From contig SCFE01000120.1 in NCBI GenBank assembly GCA_004352715.1, positions 1,248,665 through 1,312,664 of the forward strand: a DNA stretch of 64,000 bases, given 5' to 3'. Origin of the DNA: Hofstenia miamia (lineage: Eukaryota > Xenacoelomorpha > Acoela). The position numbers and the translations under genes are program-made. Of this stretch, positions 20,421 to 32,540 are shown one piece after another. Each line of letters opens with the position of its first letter. Positions within the stretch are counted from its first letter, which is position 1. The notes under the pieces were generated by a model. The model was not told the DNA's origin. It ran no database searches and was given only the letters and a program-made list of their open reading frames with translations.

Positions 20421-21214
20421 AACACAACATATTTTCACTCTATTCAGCAATATAGACATCTATAAATCGTCAAGAATACTGTAAAAATTGTCAATTTGTC
20501 GTACTTATATTGGTATTTAGCATGTTACAACATATTGAATACTTTATTATATCACAATTTTTCAGACTAGTCACAAATATTCAGAAATGTAAAAGGTCTA
20601 TAAAATACTTACTCAATAAAATTGGGCTTTCTCAAATGTTAAAAATTTACAATTGTCATAAAATACCTTATAATTTAAAAGGCATTGTAAATTTTAGTAC
20701 GCTCTTGCTAACTTGTTGGACTTCTATCAAAATTGCAAAGTTCGAAGACGTGCACTGATAATATAAACAAATATGTTAAAGCAATGGTACAGTTACATAT
20801 TTACACTTTAAATGTTGACGAACTGTATATGCGATAGAAAGTATAAATTTACCTTTATGTACGTGAATAAAATCTAAGCAATAATTCCCATTTTTGATTA
20901 TTGCTGAAGGCATCAATGATACATTTAATTTAAGGTTTATATGTTTTTTCCAAAATTCACTGTAATTAGCATGCTGCAACTATTGTACAAGAATGAGATA
21001 TCCAAGAAAAATAGACATGGGAAATTTTTTGTATTTTTGTAACTGAAAATACATGCACTATTAAAAGAAATTCTCTACAAATTCCTTAACAAACACGATT
21101 ATCAGCAGTTTGAGTATCATAAATGTCATTTGTATTTTTTATTTGCTATTGAAACAAACCTTTCATTTGGTGAAATTTCAATACGGATTGTATTTTTGCA
21201 TTCTTAAGAGTTGC

Positions 21215-21215
<1 letters not shown>
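20421..21215. other. AT-rich DNA, no recognised gene
   Basis: Nothing beyond short chance ORFs was seen. Confidence 0.35.

Positions 21216-21264
<49 letters not shown>
21215..21264. repeat. (TA)n microsatellite
   Basis: About 50 bp of uninterrupted TA. Confidence 0.95.
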
Positions 21265-21268
<4 letters not shown>

Positions 21269-21884
21269 GATGTCTTTAGATGAAAGCAAATCACAAATTA
21301 GTCCTCATAAGTTCTTTCTAACTGACGAAATCAGAAGTTCCCACTTGTAATTTTCTCACCAATGCGCTGGAATAGTTTGTATCGAAAGTCAGTTTGTGTA
21401 TACACCAAATTTTGTTGTTGTTATGTAATGTTTATCGTATTTGAATACAATTTTGGACTATATTTCAACTGCATCAAAAAATATATTCCCTTTCCATCAT
21501 TGTCAATGAAATGTATATGGTTGAATGTATAGCAACTATAAATTTATCTTTTGCTCATCTAAGCAACTTACTCATGGACATTTTAATGTTCTGCTAAAGA
21601 TCATGTGATGCTCTTCGATCAATCAAGTAAGCAATGTTTGCAACGATAACTTCAACATTGTTTTTGTAAAATATTTTGATCAAATTTACCATTACATACT
21701 TTATATCTAATTGACATTTCTCTGATTTTTTCAAAAGTAGGCTGTTTTATAAAAAAATTCCGTCGCCTTTAAAGAATGAAATTTCTGCTAGTGTTGAAGT
21801 AGGAAATATTATAATGCACCTAACCTGCTCCAAGAGGGCAATTCCGCTTTTAGATTATAATCGATTATCTTTGGATTGCGCGAA

Positions 21885-22106
21885 GCAAGATAGAATCGGA
21901 TCCAATATTTTGAGATTCGATCCGGTCCGGATCCGAAGCTTCAAGTTCTGATTTCGATCCAATCCAAATTTTTAAAAAAAATTAATTTTTGATCCGAATT
22001 TAAATTAGTATTCTAACAATAAATAAACATGGACTCAAATATATTTATGACTTTTCAAATACCAATTCAAAATTTTAGTGCTGCAACACTGTCAAAATGG
22101 ACATAT
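21885..22106. mobile_element. left part of GATCC-word miniature element
   Basis: The words GGATCC, GATCCGGTCCGGATCC and GATCCAATCC are concentrated at 21895-21965. A matching word cluster in opposite orientation (GATCCGATCC, GGAGATCCGATCCGAGATCC) lies at 24440-24500, with TATCCCATTC resembling the reverse complement of the left end. I infer one element split by later insertions at about 22107. Confidence 0.35.
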
Positions 22107-22107
22107 A

Positions 22108-22670
22108 CAGGGTGTTCGTTAAGTGCCCCGGGATTTATTTGCATCAATGTTTTTAAATGAAAAGTAAGTCAGTATTCAAATGAGTGTTTTTCAAAGCTAA
22201 TGTACTAAAGTTTTATATTCTATAGCATTTGTTCAATATGACAACCATCTTTGTTGGACCACATCTGAAATCTGGAAATACAGCTTTCCACTGATATTTT
22301 AAACATTTCGATATCAATTTCATTGCATGCCTTCCCTATGGAATCTGAGATCGCCAATGCTTTCATGTTTTTTCCATAAACTATATTCTTTATATGTCCC
22401 CAAGGAAAAAGTCCGGAGTTGCAAAATCGGGGCATTCTTGGAGCCCATGACACTCAATCCACTGTTCGGACAAACTTTCGTTGAAGAATTTTCTGGCATC
22501 TGTATTCCAATGTGGTGGTGCGACATCTTGTTGGAAGAAAGCACGACTAAAGCAACGACGCCTCTGCAGTTCAGGAACAAAGAATGTCTTAAGCATTGCC
22601 AAATAATCTGTTCCTTTCACGGTCTCGGTAGGAAAAAAGTAAGGTCCAAGTAGTTTAATGGATATAATAT
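22108..22670 (-). pseudogene. mariner/IS630-family transposase relic with one terminal repeat
   Basis: Minus-strand translation reads GPYFFPTETVKGTDYLAMLK, then FFQQDVAPPHWNTDARKFFN and ESLSEQWIECHG, a frameshift, DFFLWGHIKNIVYGK and finally SRFQMWSNKDGCHIEQML. The QQDxAPPH segment carries the second catalytic Asp, and DFFLWGHIK replaces the usual PxDFFLWGxxK block with the third acidic residue; the PxSPDLTP stretch is damaged (CPDFATPDFF). CAGGGTGTTCGTTAAGTG at 22108, preceded by TA, looks like the terminal repeat of this kind of cut-and-paste element. The N-terminal DNA-binding half and the other terminal repeat are missing, so it is a dead 3' fragment. Confidence 0.75.
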
Positions 22671-22974
22671 ACCGGGAAGGGCAGGGATTGCAAAAATTGA
22701 GATGGAATTTTAAAAAACTTACTCAATATTGCATGCAAATAAACTCAATTGTAGTGAATCCTATATAACTTAAATACAATGTGTTGAAAAATCTCTGTTA
22801 AATTTGGAAGCGTTACAAAAGTATCAAATGCTCTTCTTGTACTACAATCTAATATAGTCAATTTTGGTCAAGCAAAAAAAAATTCAAGAAATGGCAACAA
22901 TCATAAAATGGGCCTAACATGGCTATAATTTAAATGGGCCCAACCAGATTTCGTCTAAAGTCGATTGTCTGTCA

Positions 22975-23285
22975 TTGTCCACCCGGGGTTTTCGAGTCGT
23001 GTTCGATTTACTCGGGCGAGTTCGAGTTTTTACGTTTCGAGTATTTTTTGAAAAAAATTCGATCGAGTTTTTCCTAATTCTGAGTTTTTTGGAGTAAAAT
23101 ATATATTTTACGATAATTCTTAGTTTGTAGGCTCAAAAATAATTATTTGGATTGATAAAGAAATTTAAAATATGTCAATTTTTACGATATTTTCGAGTGG
23201 ATTTTCGATCGGGTTTGAGTATTAAAGTTTTTTCTTCCAAGTTTTCCTAACATTCAGAGAACTCAAAAACACTGTGTCAACCCAT
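22975..23285. mobile_element. GAGTTCGAG-word miniature element (possible hAT type)
   Basis: Words TTCGAGTCG, GGCGAGTTCGAGTTTTTACG and TTTCGAGTA cluster at the left and TTTTCGAGTGG, TTTTCGATCGGG and GAACTCAAAAACAC at the right. Weak inverted ends CACCCGGGGTTTTCGAG / CACAGTGTTTTTGAG were seen. No coding and no clear target duplication. Confidence 0.4.
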
Positions 23286-23478
23286 AAAAAGCAAATCTGT
23301 CTCTGTGACATTGATTATAAGTGAAAGTGATAATTGTTGACAAAACTCTAACAAATTCATTTCTTTATTTATGTTTAAGTTTTATAATAATCTAATTCCT
23401 AAAATCGCATCAACTATAATCATAATAAATCTATAGACTTTTAAATATCTGAGTTTCTTAGGGCATTAGCTTCCCTGT

Positions 23479-24003
23479 TAAACTAAAGAGCAAGCCAAAA
23501 ATTTATATTGCAAGACATTAGAAAAAAATTGTTGCAGAATGTACTAACATCGGTGATAGAAAAATTTATTTTTTCAAGCAAAAGTTGACATTGAAACATA
23601 CATTTTGAATAATATTTTTCATTGAAATTTGATACTATTTGGATTAAAAAATTTAAATTATACAAAAGCAGCATTAAATTTATTAATACCATATTATTGC
23701 TATCCTGAAGATACGTCTCTATTCAAATTTTTGTATATGAGTGATTGTAATAACAATGGCAAACTAAAGAGCAAGCCAAAAATTTATATTGCAAGACATT
23801 AGAAAAATTTGTTACAGAATGTACTAACATCGGTGATAGAAAAATTTATTTTTTCAAGCAAAAGTTGACATTGAAATATACATTTTGAATAATATTTTTC
23901 ATTGAAATTTGATACTATTTGGATTAAAAAATTTAAATTTTACAAAAGCTATGCTGAAGATACGTCTCTATACAAATTTCTGTATATGTGTGATTTTAAT
24001 AAT
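23479..24003. repeat. diverged tandem duplication, offset about 281 bp
   Basis: AACTAAAGAGCAAGCCAAAA starts both 23480 and 23761, and the units continue through GATACTATTTGGATT to GAAGATACGTCTCTAT. Copy 2 lacks about 37 bp near 23668. No N separates them and several substitutions exist, so this looks like a real duplication. Confidence 0.85.
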
Positions 24004-24399
24004 CACGAACATTCTAAAGACTAAGTTGATCTTCGCATTGCAATTTGCTTATAGTGCATTTTACATGCATTTTTTTATTGAAGAGCATCCCTAAAATATA
24101 TATTAGCATCAGTAAATTTTGGGATTATTTACAACAACTAAGGTATTCCGCTTTCTTTTCTGTGTTTTTTCTTTGACATACATATTGGAGAGAATCTTGT
24201 TCAGAATTCTGCTCTTCAATTTACAGGTTATACAAACACATATTCTTGATTGCTTTACCATTTTATCGTTATGTGATGGCTAACATCAATCACATTTTCA
24301 GATTCAAAATTTTCTTCGCTATCAGTTATTGGTACAATAAAATGAAATTTCAAAATTTCACTTAGATTATTAATACACTTAAAGTGGGATTCAATGTAA

Positions 24400-24510
24400 A
24401 AATGTCCGTAATGTATAAGATATGCAATATACATATTATTTAAAAAAATTTTCGATCCGAAATTTTTTCAAAGTGGAGATCCGATCCGAGATCCTATCCC
24501 ATTCAATCTC
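24400..24510. mobile_element. right part of GATCC-word miniature element
   Basis: CGATCCGAAA, GGAGATCCGATCCGAGATCC and TATCCCATTC mirror the left part at 21885-22106. See that entry; the split-element interpretation is inference. Confidence 0.3.
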
Positions 24511-27500
24511 TCGCAAATACAGAGACCAACAATAAACTATTATTACACACAAAGAGACTTGTGCTAAGCCTATCAATTATTTATCTACATAATACTCATA
24601 TCATTAGTGAAAGTGTTCTCAAGTAAGTCGCACTCATATCCCTTTTTCTATTCAACTATCATAGAGATGCCACAATACAGTTCACAAGAAAAACCTGACT
24701 TTCAAAAAAATGATATCTATTGTTGTCAATATTGGACTTTTTGCAGCTCGAAATAACAGAGGTCTCATGAAATATTATTTGTCTGTCACATATCTATCTA
24801 TCTCATCCTGTTATCCAATAAACAAACTTGTTATCCAATATATTTTCCTGGTATCTGTTGTCCCATTTCATGCATTTCAATGCAAAATATGGCATAAAAT
24901 CAGTAAAACGTAAATGCTAAACACTACAAACAATCAAATTCGGAAAGAAATTGTAAGTGCTCATCGATCAAATCTGGCTTAAGTAAACGCTGGGTTAGAA
25001 AAAAGCTTCTGGAGATCATATCCATTACATGAAGCAAATAGAATTCTATCTGCCTTTAAACCTCAGTCATTGCTATTTTATTTATCTTTCGGGCCCTAAG
25101 GCTTCTCGCGTCACTCAACTAATACAGAATATAATAAACTAATTTAAGTAATAAGAAATTCCTTAGAAAGCTACCACAATGGTAGAAATGGTTTGAAAAT
25201 GTAATGAATTTTTTTAAGCGTAACATTAAGATATAACTCAACAAAGTAAATTTATTAATTATCTAAGAGTAGTGATCGAAAATGACCTGAAATTAATGGT
25301 AACATTTGTACAATATTTATTTTATCTTGGCCACATAGTGAGATCCTGTAATACAAAATTAAGAAAGTCATTTATTTCCAGTCAATTAAATATTTTTTTT
25401 ACTTCAAAGCTTAAATTTAAAATTTTAGACATCAAGATTCGAAAAGTTTTTCTAAAAACATCCATCAATCTTCGAACTTAGGGCATCTTGTTCCTATATT
25501 CAATATTAAACATTATGTATGCATTCCTTAGCTTTGATAGAGACATATACAATTTGATAGCAGATCAAACAATGTATTAATTCTCCCATTTTCAAATATC
25601 TTTATAATAACGGTATATAAGAAAAAAGGTCAATGAAGAAAATATTTTAAATTCATGATTCAAATGACCAATAAAAATCAGAATAAAATGCCAAATTCGA
25701 ACATAATTACGACAGACACAAGGTATCCCATTTTATCACTCTTCTGTGCATTCCTTTTCAGTCGAATCCGACAGAATTGCAATCTCCTAAGGTATTATTT
25801 GACAAAAGGGTCAAATTAGCAATGTAAAATGTTAAGCCCACCTTAGAAAACATACAAAACATTCGTAGTTGTGAATCAACTCTTATGTACTTTCTTTAAG
25901 AATTGAATGATTGCAAAAGATGAAGGCATAAATGAACACACTGCAAACTGTTGAATTATAAAAATCATAAGATGAAGTCATATTCTCTTGAATGATAGGA
26001 TCAGAAAAGAGCATTACATGTGAAAAGAAGAAGTGCATAAACGCGCAACTGGACCCAATACTAATAGATCATCACACCCGCTAAGTTGTAAGGTTATCTC
26101 AATGTTTAATAAAAATTTTTGTGGACTAGAGATGCAAAAATGTGATTTAAGGAAACAAAAAGATGTAAGTAGCCTCTAGTACATGAAACAAAGAATATTG
26201 CAAAAGAACAAAGCTTGCCCTGTCACAAGAGCATTGTTCCTGCATAACTTTAAGAAAAGTTACAATTTGTTATAGTTTGATTGAATCATAAACAAGATTC
26301 TGATATTTGATTTACTTCAATGGGATTGCAGAAGAATAACTGACAGTTGCTGTTTGTGATGTGAATAAAATTTGCAGAACAGTTGTTTCTGAGGTAGTAC
26401 GTCCATAGCTGTAAGTGGTCCAATTCGGATAGCGGTCCGGTTCAGTAGAGACCGATCGGTTTTTCAAAATTGCAGGCTTTTCAGTCCGAAATGTTCCTAA
26501 GATTACATGCAATTATCATTCTTTTTTGTATTTCAATGTAATATATTTCCAAATTTATGTGTACAATTCTATGCACGTAAGCATATTTATATAGAATTTG
26601 TACAATATAAAATTTATACTAAAAAACACCCAAGTCATTCGACCTAGCAATTAATAATCAAAACCAAGCCATTCACTACTGCTTGCTTAATCAATTTAAC
26701 ACCTTCCTCAAAAACAATTTAATTTTATCAGATATCAATTTATCATTGAAACGTTTGGTGAATCTAGAAGTAGGTTATAAACTGCATAATGTAGTATAAT
26801 TCTGGTATATTATATATTACGTAGCATTTCATAATTGCATTAACACAGTCGATTTTCAAAATAGTATGTAAGAGTATCCAAAACTTGTAAAGAATTAACT
26901 TAAAATTCATGTTGATAATAGCAAAAATTTGATTAGAAACCCCATTGAAACTGCGTGTAGAATGAATTGGTATAGTTTGAAGCATATTGTCATTAAACAG
27001 TTTTACCACTTGCAGCAGGTTCTTTCTAAGAAATCAATTGTGTTAAAATAGAGAATTACATTTTTGTACAGGCTAGAACATTATCACATTATTTGCTATA
27101 GATTTCCAAAAAGTACTCCAACTTTTGTTGGAGTTGTTAAGAAAATTTAAAGTACCTTTGTCTAGGATGATAACGCTTTAATGAACATATGCATAACAAT
27201 AATTAACAAATAAATGCCATGTTCCAATTCATTGCGTTGATGTTGACTCAACATATTAATAACTTTTTCTTGAAAATCATATTTTGCTGAGTAGCAATAA
27301 TTAACTCCATTAAGTTACTACAAATAAAATTATATGTACTAAATATTTAATGATTCTAAGAAAATCTAAAGCTCATAAAGTTAATTATTCTGTGTTTTGG
27401 AACTTTAAATCCTTCTTTATATTACATAATATCCTCTGGTGAGGGCCGTGGATAAAAAGTGTCAAATAGTGATATTTATTCAATCTATTCCGGCCTTTGT

Positions 27501-28126
27501 CCCGGAAAAAGCGAACCACTTCCAGTTCTGGTAGGGCTTTATCATGCTGGTGATGTCATTTTGGCAGAAGTACGAACTCCTTCTAAGAGGACTGAAGAAT
27601 TCGTGTTGAGACAATTCTCAAAACAGCTTGCAATGCTAGCAAATAGAATTTGAGCCCTGTTTGATTTAGCTTGATATTCTGCTAAATAAATGTTCTAATG
27701 GAGGACCGAACAGAAGAAGTACTTCAGTGCTATGATCATCGAGAATTCACATTAGCATGCGCACAATCACGTAATAGTCAATCTGAAGCTTGCTGTTGCT
27801 CTACACAAAGGAGAGTGGATACCTATAAGTTCTTCAGTTCAGCGAAAAAAATGTACTAATCAACAGACTGTAAAAACTGAGTGGGATTTGCATTCTTGAT
27901 CTACAGTTCATTGTAGAATATTTTTTCTAAAGTTATGGATGATCATTGAAAATGATTGTACTTGTTGAAGACTTTACAAGGTATTCACCTTCCCAAGGCT
28001 AAATCAAAAGAAAGGCAATGCAGCCGAGAATTTTAATATATTAGCTTGAGTGCATTAAATAGTTCTCTCTAGGTGGCGCGATTTATTATTTCATTTCACA
28101 TCTCTCGTTTATGCATACAAAAGCGT
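24511..28126. other. AT-rich DNA, no recognised gene
   Basis: Only chance ORFs were seen. One GC-richer open stretch at 27470-27653 (peptide CPGKSEPLPVLVGLYHAG, then EVRTPSKRTEEFVLRQF) stands out by composition but I do not recognise it and found no splice-bounded extension. A short GGTCCGGTTC word cluster lies at 26420-26460. Confidence 0.35.
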
Positions 28127-28134
28127 GTAATTAT

Positions 28135-28585
28135 TAGGGCAAACACTTTCTAGACCTAAAAATTGCATTTATAGACCTAACGATATGACCTAAAAATCCA
28201 ATTTCTAGACCTGAAAACTAGACCTAAAAAGCAGATTTTCGCTCAAATTTTTATTGATCGAGATTGTTATTTTCATCTAGAAAATTTCTATCATCGACAG
28301 CAATTTTTTTTGCTTGCTGAAGGATCCTTCCACATCGCCACTTGATGGCTGGCACCTGCTAAGTAGTTGATAATCCGGAAGGGAAAGGTTGCCATCTCTT
28401 AGCTGGCGACAGCAATGTAATGAAAGAATAATGAATTAATGAGATATTGTGGTTTGCCATACCACTTACTGATTTAATTCATGCCATATCCAGCTTCACC
28501 TGTGAATTTTGACAAAATATGACCTATAAAACGAATTTTGACGAAATATGACCTATAAGACTTTATAGACTTTATGGTTGCCATA
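28135..28585. mobile_element. hAT-type miniature element, GACCTAAAA-word family
   Basis: The 451-bp element starts TAGGGCAAACAC and ends with the reverse complement of TATGGCAACCAT. It is flanked by an exact 8-bp duplication GTAATTAT (28127-28134 and 28586-28593). The left 100 bp repeat TAGACCTAAAA-like words at least five times and the right 70 bp repeat GACCTATAA twice, in the same orientation. No transposase is encoded. Confidence 0.75.
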
Positions 28586-28600
28586 GTAATTATAAGTATG

Positions 28601-29997
28601 CAGTGGCGGATCTATAGGAGGGGCAGAGGGGGCGACGGCCCCCTCTGACGAGATTTTCAGCATATTGGCGCCCCTTGTTACAAACAAAATTTTTATCAAC
28701 ATTTGCAAGCTGACCTTACTAATGTAAATATAGATAATTCTATAAAGGAAAATGATGAATCATTTTTTACTCATTTCCATATTAGAGTCCTGCAGGACCC
28801 GTAGTTTTTTTGGGCCTGGATTGGCATTGTAGAACGTGGAATGCAATGAAAATACAAACGAAGCGATGATATCAATACCGCGCCTTCCTTAAGATAANGC
28901 CCCTTGTTACAAACAAAATTTTTATCAACATTTGCAAGCTGACCTTACTAATGTAAATATAGATAATTCTATAAAGGAAAATGATGAATCATTTTTTACT
29001 CATTTCCATATTAGAGTCCTGCAGGACCCGTAGTTTTTTTGGGCCTGGATTGGCATTGTAGAACGTGGAATGCAATGAAAATACAAACGAAGCGATGATA
29101 TCAATACCGCGCCTTCCTTAAGATAAAAATTGAGCATGGGAAGGAATCAGTATGTCACCAGGACCAAGCATGTGTGATCTCGCAGGTCTCTAACACATAA
29201 AGTATGCATTTGCATGAACTGCCAATATTTACATTCTGTTGTTTTTAATCTCTAAGCTTTCCATTTTAACATTCAAAATCAACTTTTAACTTAAAAAGCT
29301 ACGTATTGATAAAATATTTTTACTCTGAGAATTGCAATAAGGGTTTATTTTCAACTAAACTAATAATGGTAATATTAATTGTTCCAAAACCAATTTTCAC
29401 CTTTCAGTATAAAAATAGATAAACTCAAGGATTCTGTCATCCGTTTTCAACATGGTTTTTAGAGGCAATATCAAAAATTATGTATTTTAAGTTTAAACAT
29501 TTATTTTTAATAACAAATATTATTTATAATCTAAAGTAAAGAGATTGAAATAGTGTGTAGTGAATAAATTGCATTTGAAAAAATGTACTTCAAGTCTTGT
29601 TTTTTGAAATCTTTTTTTACCTATGTTATTTCAAAAAAATGAAAGTAGCCATCATTAGAATAAACTAGGAAACACAAGTAATCTCAAACTTTATTCATTG
29701 GAATTTCCTAATGATTGAAAAAAAATTCATACATAGACATTATAAACCATTATTGGAGTAAGAGTTCCTGCTTGCCATATTTTAATATGGTTTCTACAGT
29801 ACATACAATAAAACAAAACAAATATATAATTCAGTGTCGTTTTGAGAAAGCACAAGGTTCAAAATTGTATTGATATTTCAATAAGTTTTGTTGAAATTTA
29901 CCTAAAAATATTAGTACCACTAATTTTTGCCACCTTTCGTTTGTTCCTCTAAACTATCTCTTGCCCCCTCTGATGCAAAATCCTGGCTCCTCGAATG
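28601..29997. mobile_element. TIR-type DNA element, CAGTGGCGGATC ends
   Basis: The left end CAGTGGCGGATCTATAGGAG leads into GGGGCAGAGGGGGCGACGGC and CCCCTCTG. The right end reads, in reverse, CGAGGAGCCAGGATTTTGCA then TCAGAGGGGGCAAG. CAGTGGCGGATCYAG followed by a G-rich tract is a termini pattern common to animal hAT-like elements. Target duplication is unclear (GTATG at both sides). The inside is non-coding, and 228 bp of it is falsely duplicated at 28670-29126. Confidence 0.45.
28670..29126. repeat. 228-bp duplicated block joined by a single N
   Basis: 28670-28897 and 28899-29126 are identical by eye; N at 28898 is the only separator. Assembly artefact is the likely cause. Confidence 0.9.
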
Positions 29998-30900
29998 TAT
30001 GTACGTATTAGTGATTCATTGGTCGAGGTTATCAAACGAAGATTATCAAAAAGGTAAATTGATAAGAGGCAATTCGATATATCGTTTTCTGAAAAATAAA
30101 GATTTAAAGAAATGGGTAAAAGCATTATAAAAGTGGACGAAATCACTAATAATATGGCTGTATGAAGTCGGCACTGGTCTTCTGACACCATTAAAAAGAA
30201 AATTCGAGGTTCTTATATATCAAATATACATTTGAAAATCCATATTTAAATGTGCTGTTGTATGATTATGGAAAATGAACTTTTCATAAAGTATGTAATC
30301 GCGTTAAATTCTATTCCAAATGAAACCTGAACATTTATTGAATATTATTTGTTTTTTATAATATAGTGTAATTTGTCCATAGTTGAGCGTGGTAAGCTGC
30401 TGTGATCCAATTTTTTTGTGATCGCATACACACTTTGTTTTATGTTTCAATTGCATTCTCAATAGTGTTTTGCTTATACTTTTTGTATGATATGTGTTAA
30501 ATGAATGCCTATAAACGTATGTATTTGTCTAATATTTGATTTATAATAATTTTAAAAAAAGGAGGATTTATGATTGCCACAATCCCTCCGTATATTTTTT
30601 ACGACTGTCCCCCTTCATGTTTATCTGGTGTAGAGACCGTTGTACGAAGTGAAAAATTTTGCAGTGCAATATGAATCCACCCATAGATGATCTAAGTCAC
30701 TTTCTTGATAAAATTTAACCAATTTAACCATATTTTCAAGATTTCTAATTAAAATATTCAGATGTGGATATAAATTATTCAATATATAACAATATCTTAG
30801 ATATTTATAGCGAGGAACGTGTTGGTTTAGTATTCAAGTGGTAAAGATTAAACTAGAATTACATTTATATTTTAAGATTTTTTATCAATTGCCTATCTGT
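29998..30900. other. AT-rich DNA, no recognised gene
   Basis: No coherent coding or repeat ends recognised. Confidence 0.35.
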
Positions 30901-30939
30901 TTCTCAAAATCATATTAGAAAATGGTCGGAGCTTGACGA

Positions 30940-31715
30940 AGTTATACGACATGATAAATTTGCTTATCAATGCTGGTTGAATTTTTTCTTAATTCCAAGG
31001 TTGTAAATATAAATATGTAAAACTGGGATGGTTTCAATTCGACTCTATTGAAAGTAAATTTGGAGAATTTGGTCAGCGACATAGTGGAAATTACCACATT
31101 ACTGTGAATGATGTTGTTTTTACAATTCGCATTGATATGAAAAAATTATATATATTTCAAGTTCTAATCATTCGTGCCACCTATGCAACCTAACTAAGGA
31201 CCACCTAAAAATAATAGATGACGTTTTAACAGACTCTGCATGGATTGATGCTGATATCAAAATGATTTTATTTTATGTTGCAGGTTATATTGCCAATCGT
31301 ATCCAACGTTTAAATCTGATGGAAAACCTACTAGCTGTGATCATATTGATGAACTGGATCGTGGAGGATTGACATACCCATGTGACACATTAATAAACAT
31401 AACGTGTCTTTGCTATAGAATATTTCTGGCATTTAATGAAACTGCTAAATTTTGGAGTGGACTTCTAAAAGGAGCTTTTAAAATTGCTTCCTTTAGTCTA
31501 TTTAGTGATTTTGATGATATATCTGCTTTTTGGGATTTTGCCAAATATTTTCATGAAAAATTTTTATAAAAATGTTAATGACGTTTTTGTGTTAAGAAAA
31601 ATTCGTGAAATAGAGAAATATAAACGCTGGTTATGTTTTTTCGTAAATTATAGCTCACTACACTTTAAGCAATGCTTGAATGTTTATCATGTAAAGTTAA
31701 GTAATGCGCTTCGCT
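30940..31715 (+). pseudogene. P-element/THAP9-like transposase C-terminal relic
   Basis: In broken plus-strand frames: LTKDHLKIIDDVLTDSAWID then MILFYVAGYIANRIQRL (31186-31320) and ELDRGGLTYPCDTLINITCL (31347-31400). ILFYVAGYIANRI followed about 25 residues later by RGGLTYPxDxL matches the C-terminal region I recall from P-element and THAP9 transposases (YxAGYVxxKL ... GGLxYPSxxL). Upstream, RHSGNYHITVNDVVFTIRID may be part of the same protein. Frame changes occur at about 31330 and 31480. The THAP domain and catalytic region were not found, so this is a fragment. A host-domesticated gene is unlikely given the frameshifts. Confidence 0.45.
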
Positions 31716-31929
31716 AATATATTAGAATTCTCGGCTGCATTAGCTTTCTTTTTCATTTAGCGTTGATATCCACTTTAATCAAAGCAATCCTGTACGTGCA
31801 TTAATCTGTCACTTGTGCTATCATAGCGTTTGAAGTGCCCCCCTAGCACTATTCAGCAACTTGTACGCATCAATTGAGCGATGCTACTTGGATAAGAGGT
31901 TCTTGAAAGTCGTACTTGTCCACCGTATC

Positions 31930-32535
31930 TTTTTCCTAGCTTTTTACATTTCTGTTCTTTATAGGTCTATCAATCTCCCTCTGTACACTTGCCGCTGCTC
32001 ATTGTCACTGCTGCACACTTTCCTAGTCCAAATTCCAATCGAGACTATCTTCTTCGATTCTCCAGTGTCTCCATTTGCTTCTTCAAAATCTTCCTTGGGC
32101 CAGCATCCGTTTTCAGGTCATCCATGTAGCATCGGTAACTCACTATACTTCAATATTCTCCAACTTATACATGATGCCTGTGTTCTTTAGCATTTCTGTG
32201 ATGGTGATTAAGCTAACTTGAAATAGTAATGGTGACAAGATGACCGCTTCTTGGAACATCCCGCGGCTTTTTTCAACCTGTGCCTATCTACATGTATGTC
32301 ACTCTGTCACTCTTCCATCTCTCTTTCTCTAAGAAACTAATCCACTTCCATGACCCGCATTGGCATCTAGAGTCTTCAATACCCACCTATGTGAAACGAT
32401 GAAATATGCCTTCTTGTAGATTATCCACGCCATTACTAAGTTTGTCTTCTTTCCCTTGTAATTCACCACCACCTTCTGTTCTACTAGCAACAATTCTTTG
32501 TCTTAAATCCTTTCTGCTCCTGTTCTCTTCTAAGT
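31930..32535 (-). pseudogene. non-LTR retrotransposon reverse transcriptase relic
   Basis: Minus-strand pieces in order: KTNLVMAWIIYKKAYFIVSH (motif A region, canonical AWIDYKKAYDxVPH with both acidic residues lost), GMFQEAVILSPLLFQVSLI (motif B region, GxxQGDxLSPLLF), YRCYMDDLKTDAG (motif C, YMDD kept) and LEFGLGKCAAVTMSSGKC. These are the palm motifs of a LINE reverse transcriptase of the AWIDYKKAxD type. Stops and frameshifts separate all pieces. The sense strand carries a chance ORF here that should be ignored. Confidence 0.7.
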
Positions 32536-32540
32536 AACGA

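Noticed and set aside
22327-22653. 108-codon plus-strand ORF
   Set aside because: Shadow of the minus-strand mariner-family transposase.
31861-32190. 109-codon plus-strand ORF
   Set aside because: The minus strand here holds clear reverse transcriptase motifs (YMDDLK, GLGKCAAVTM), so the plus frame is a shadow.
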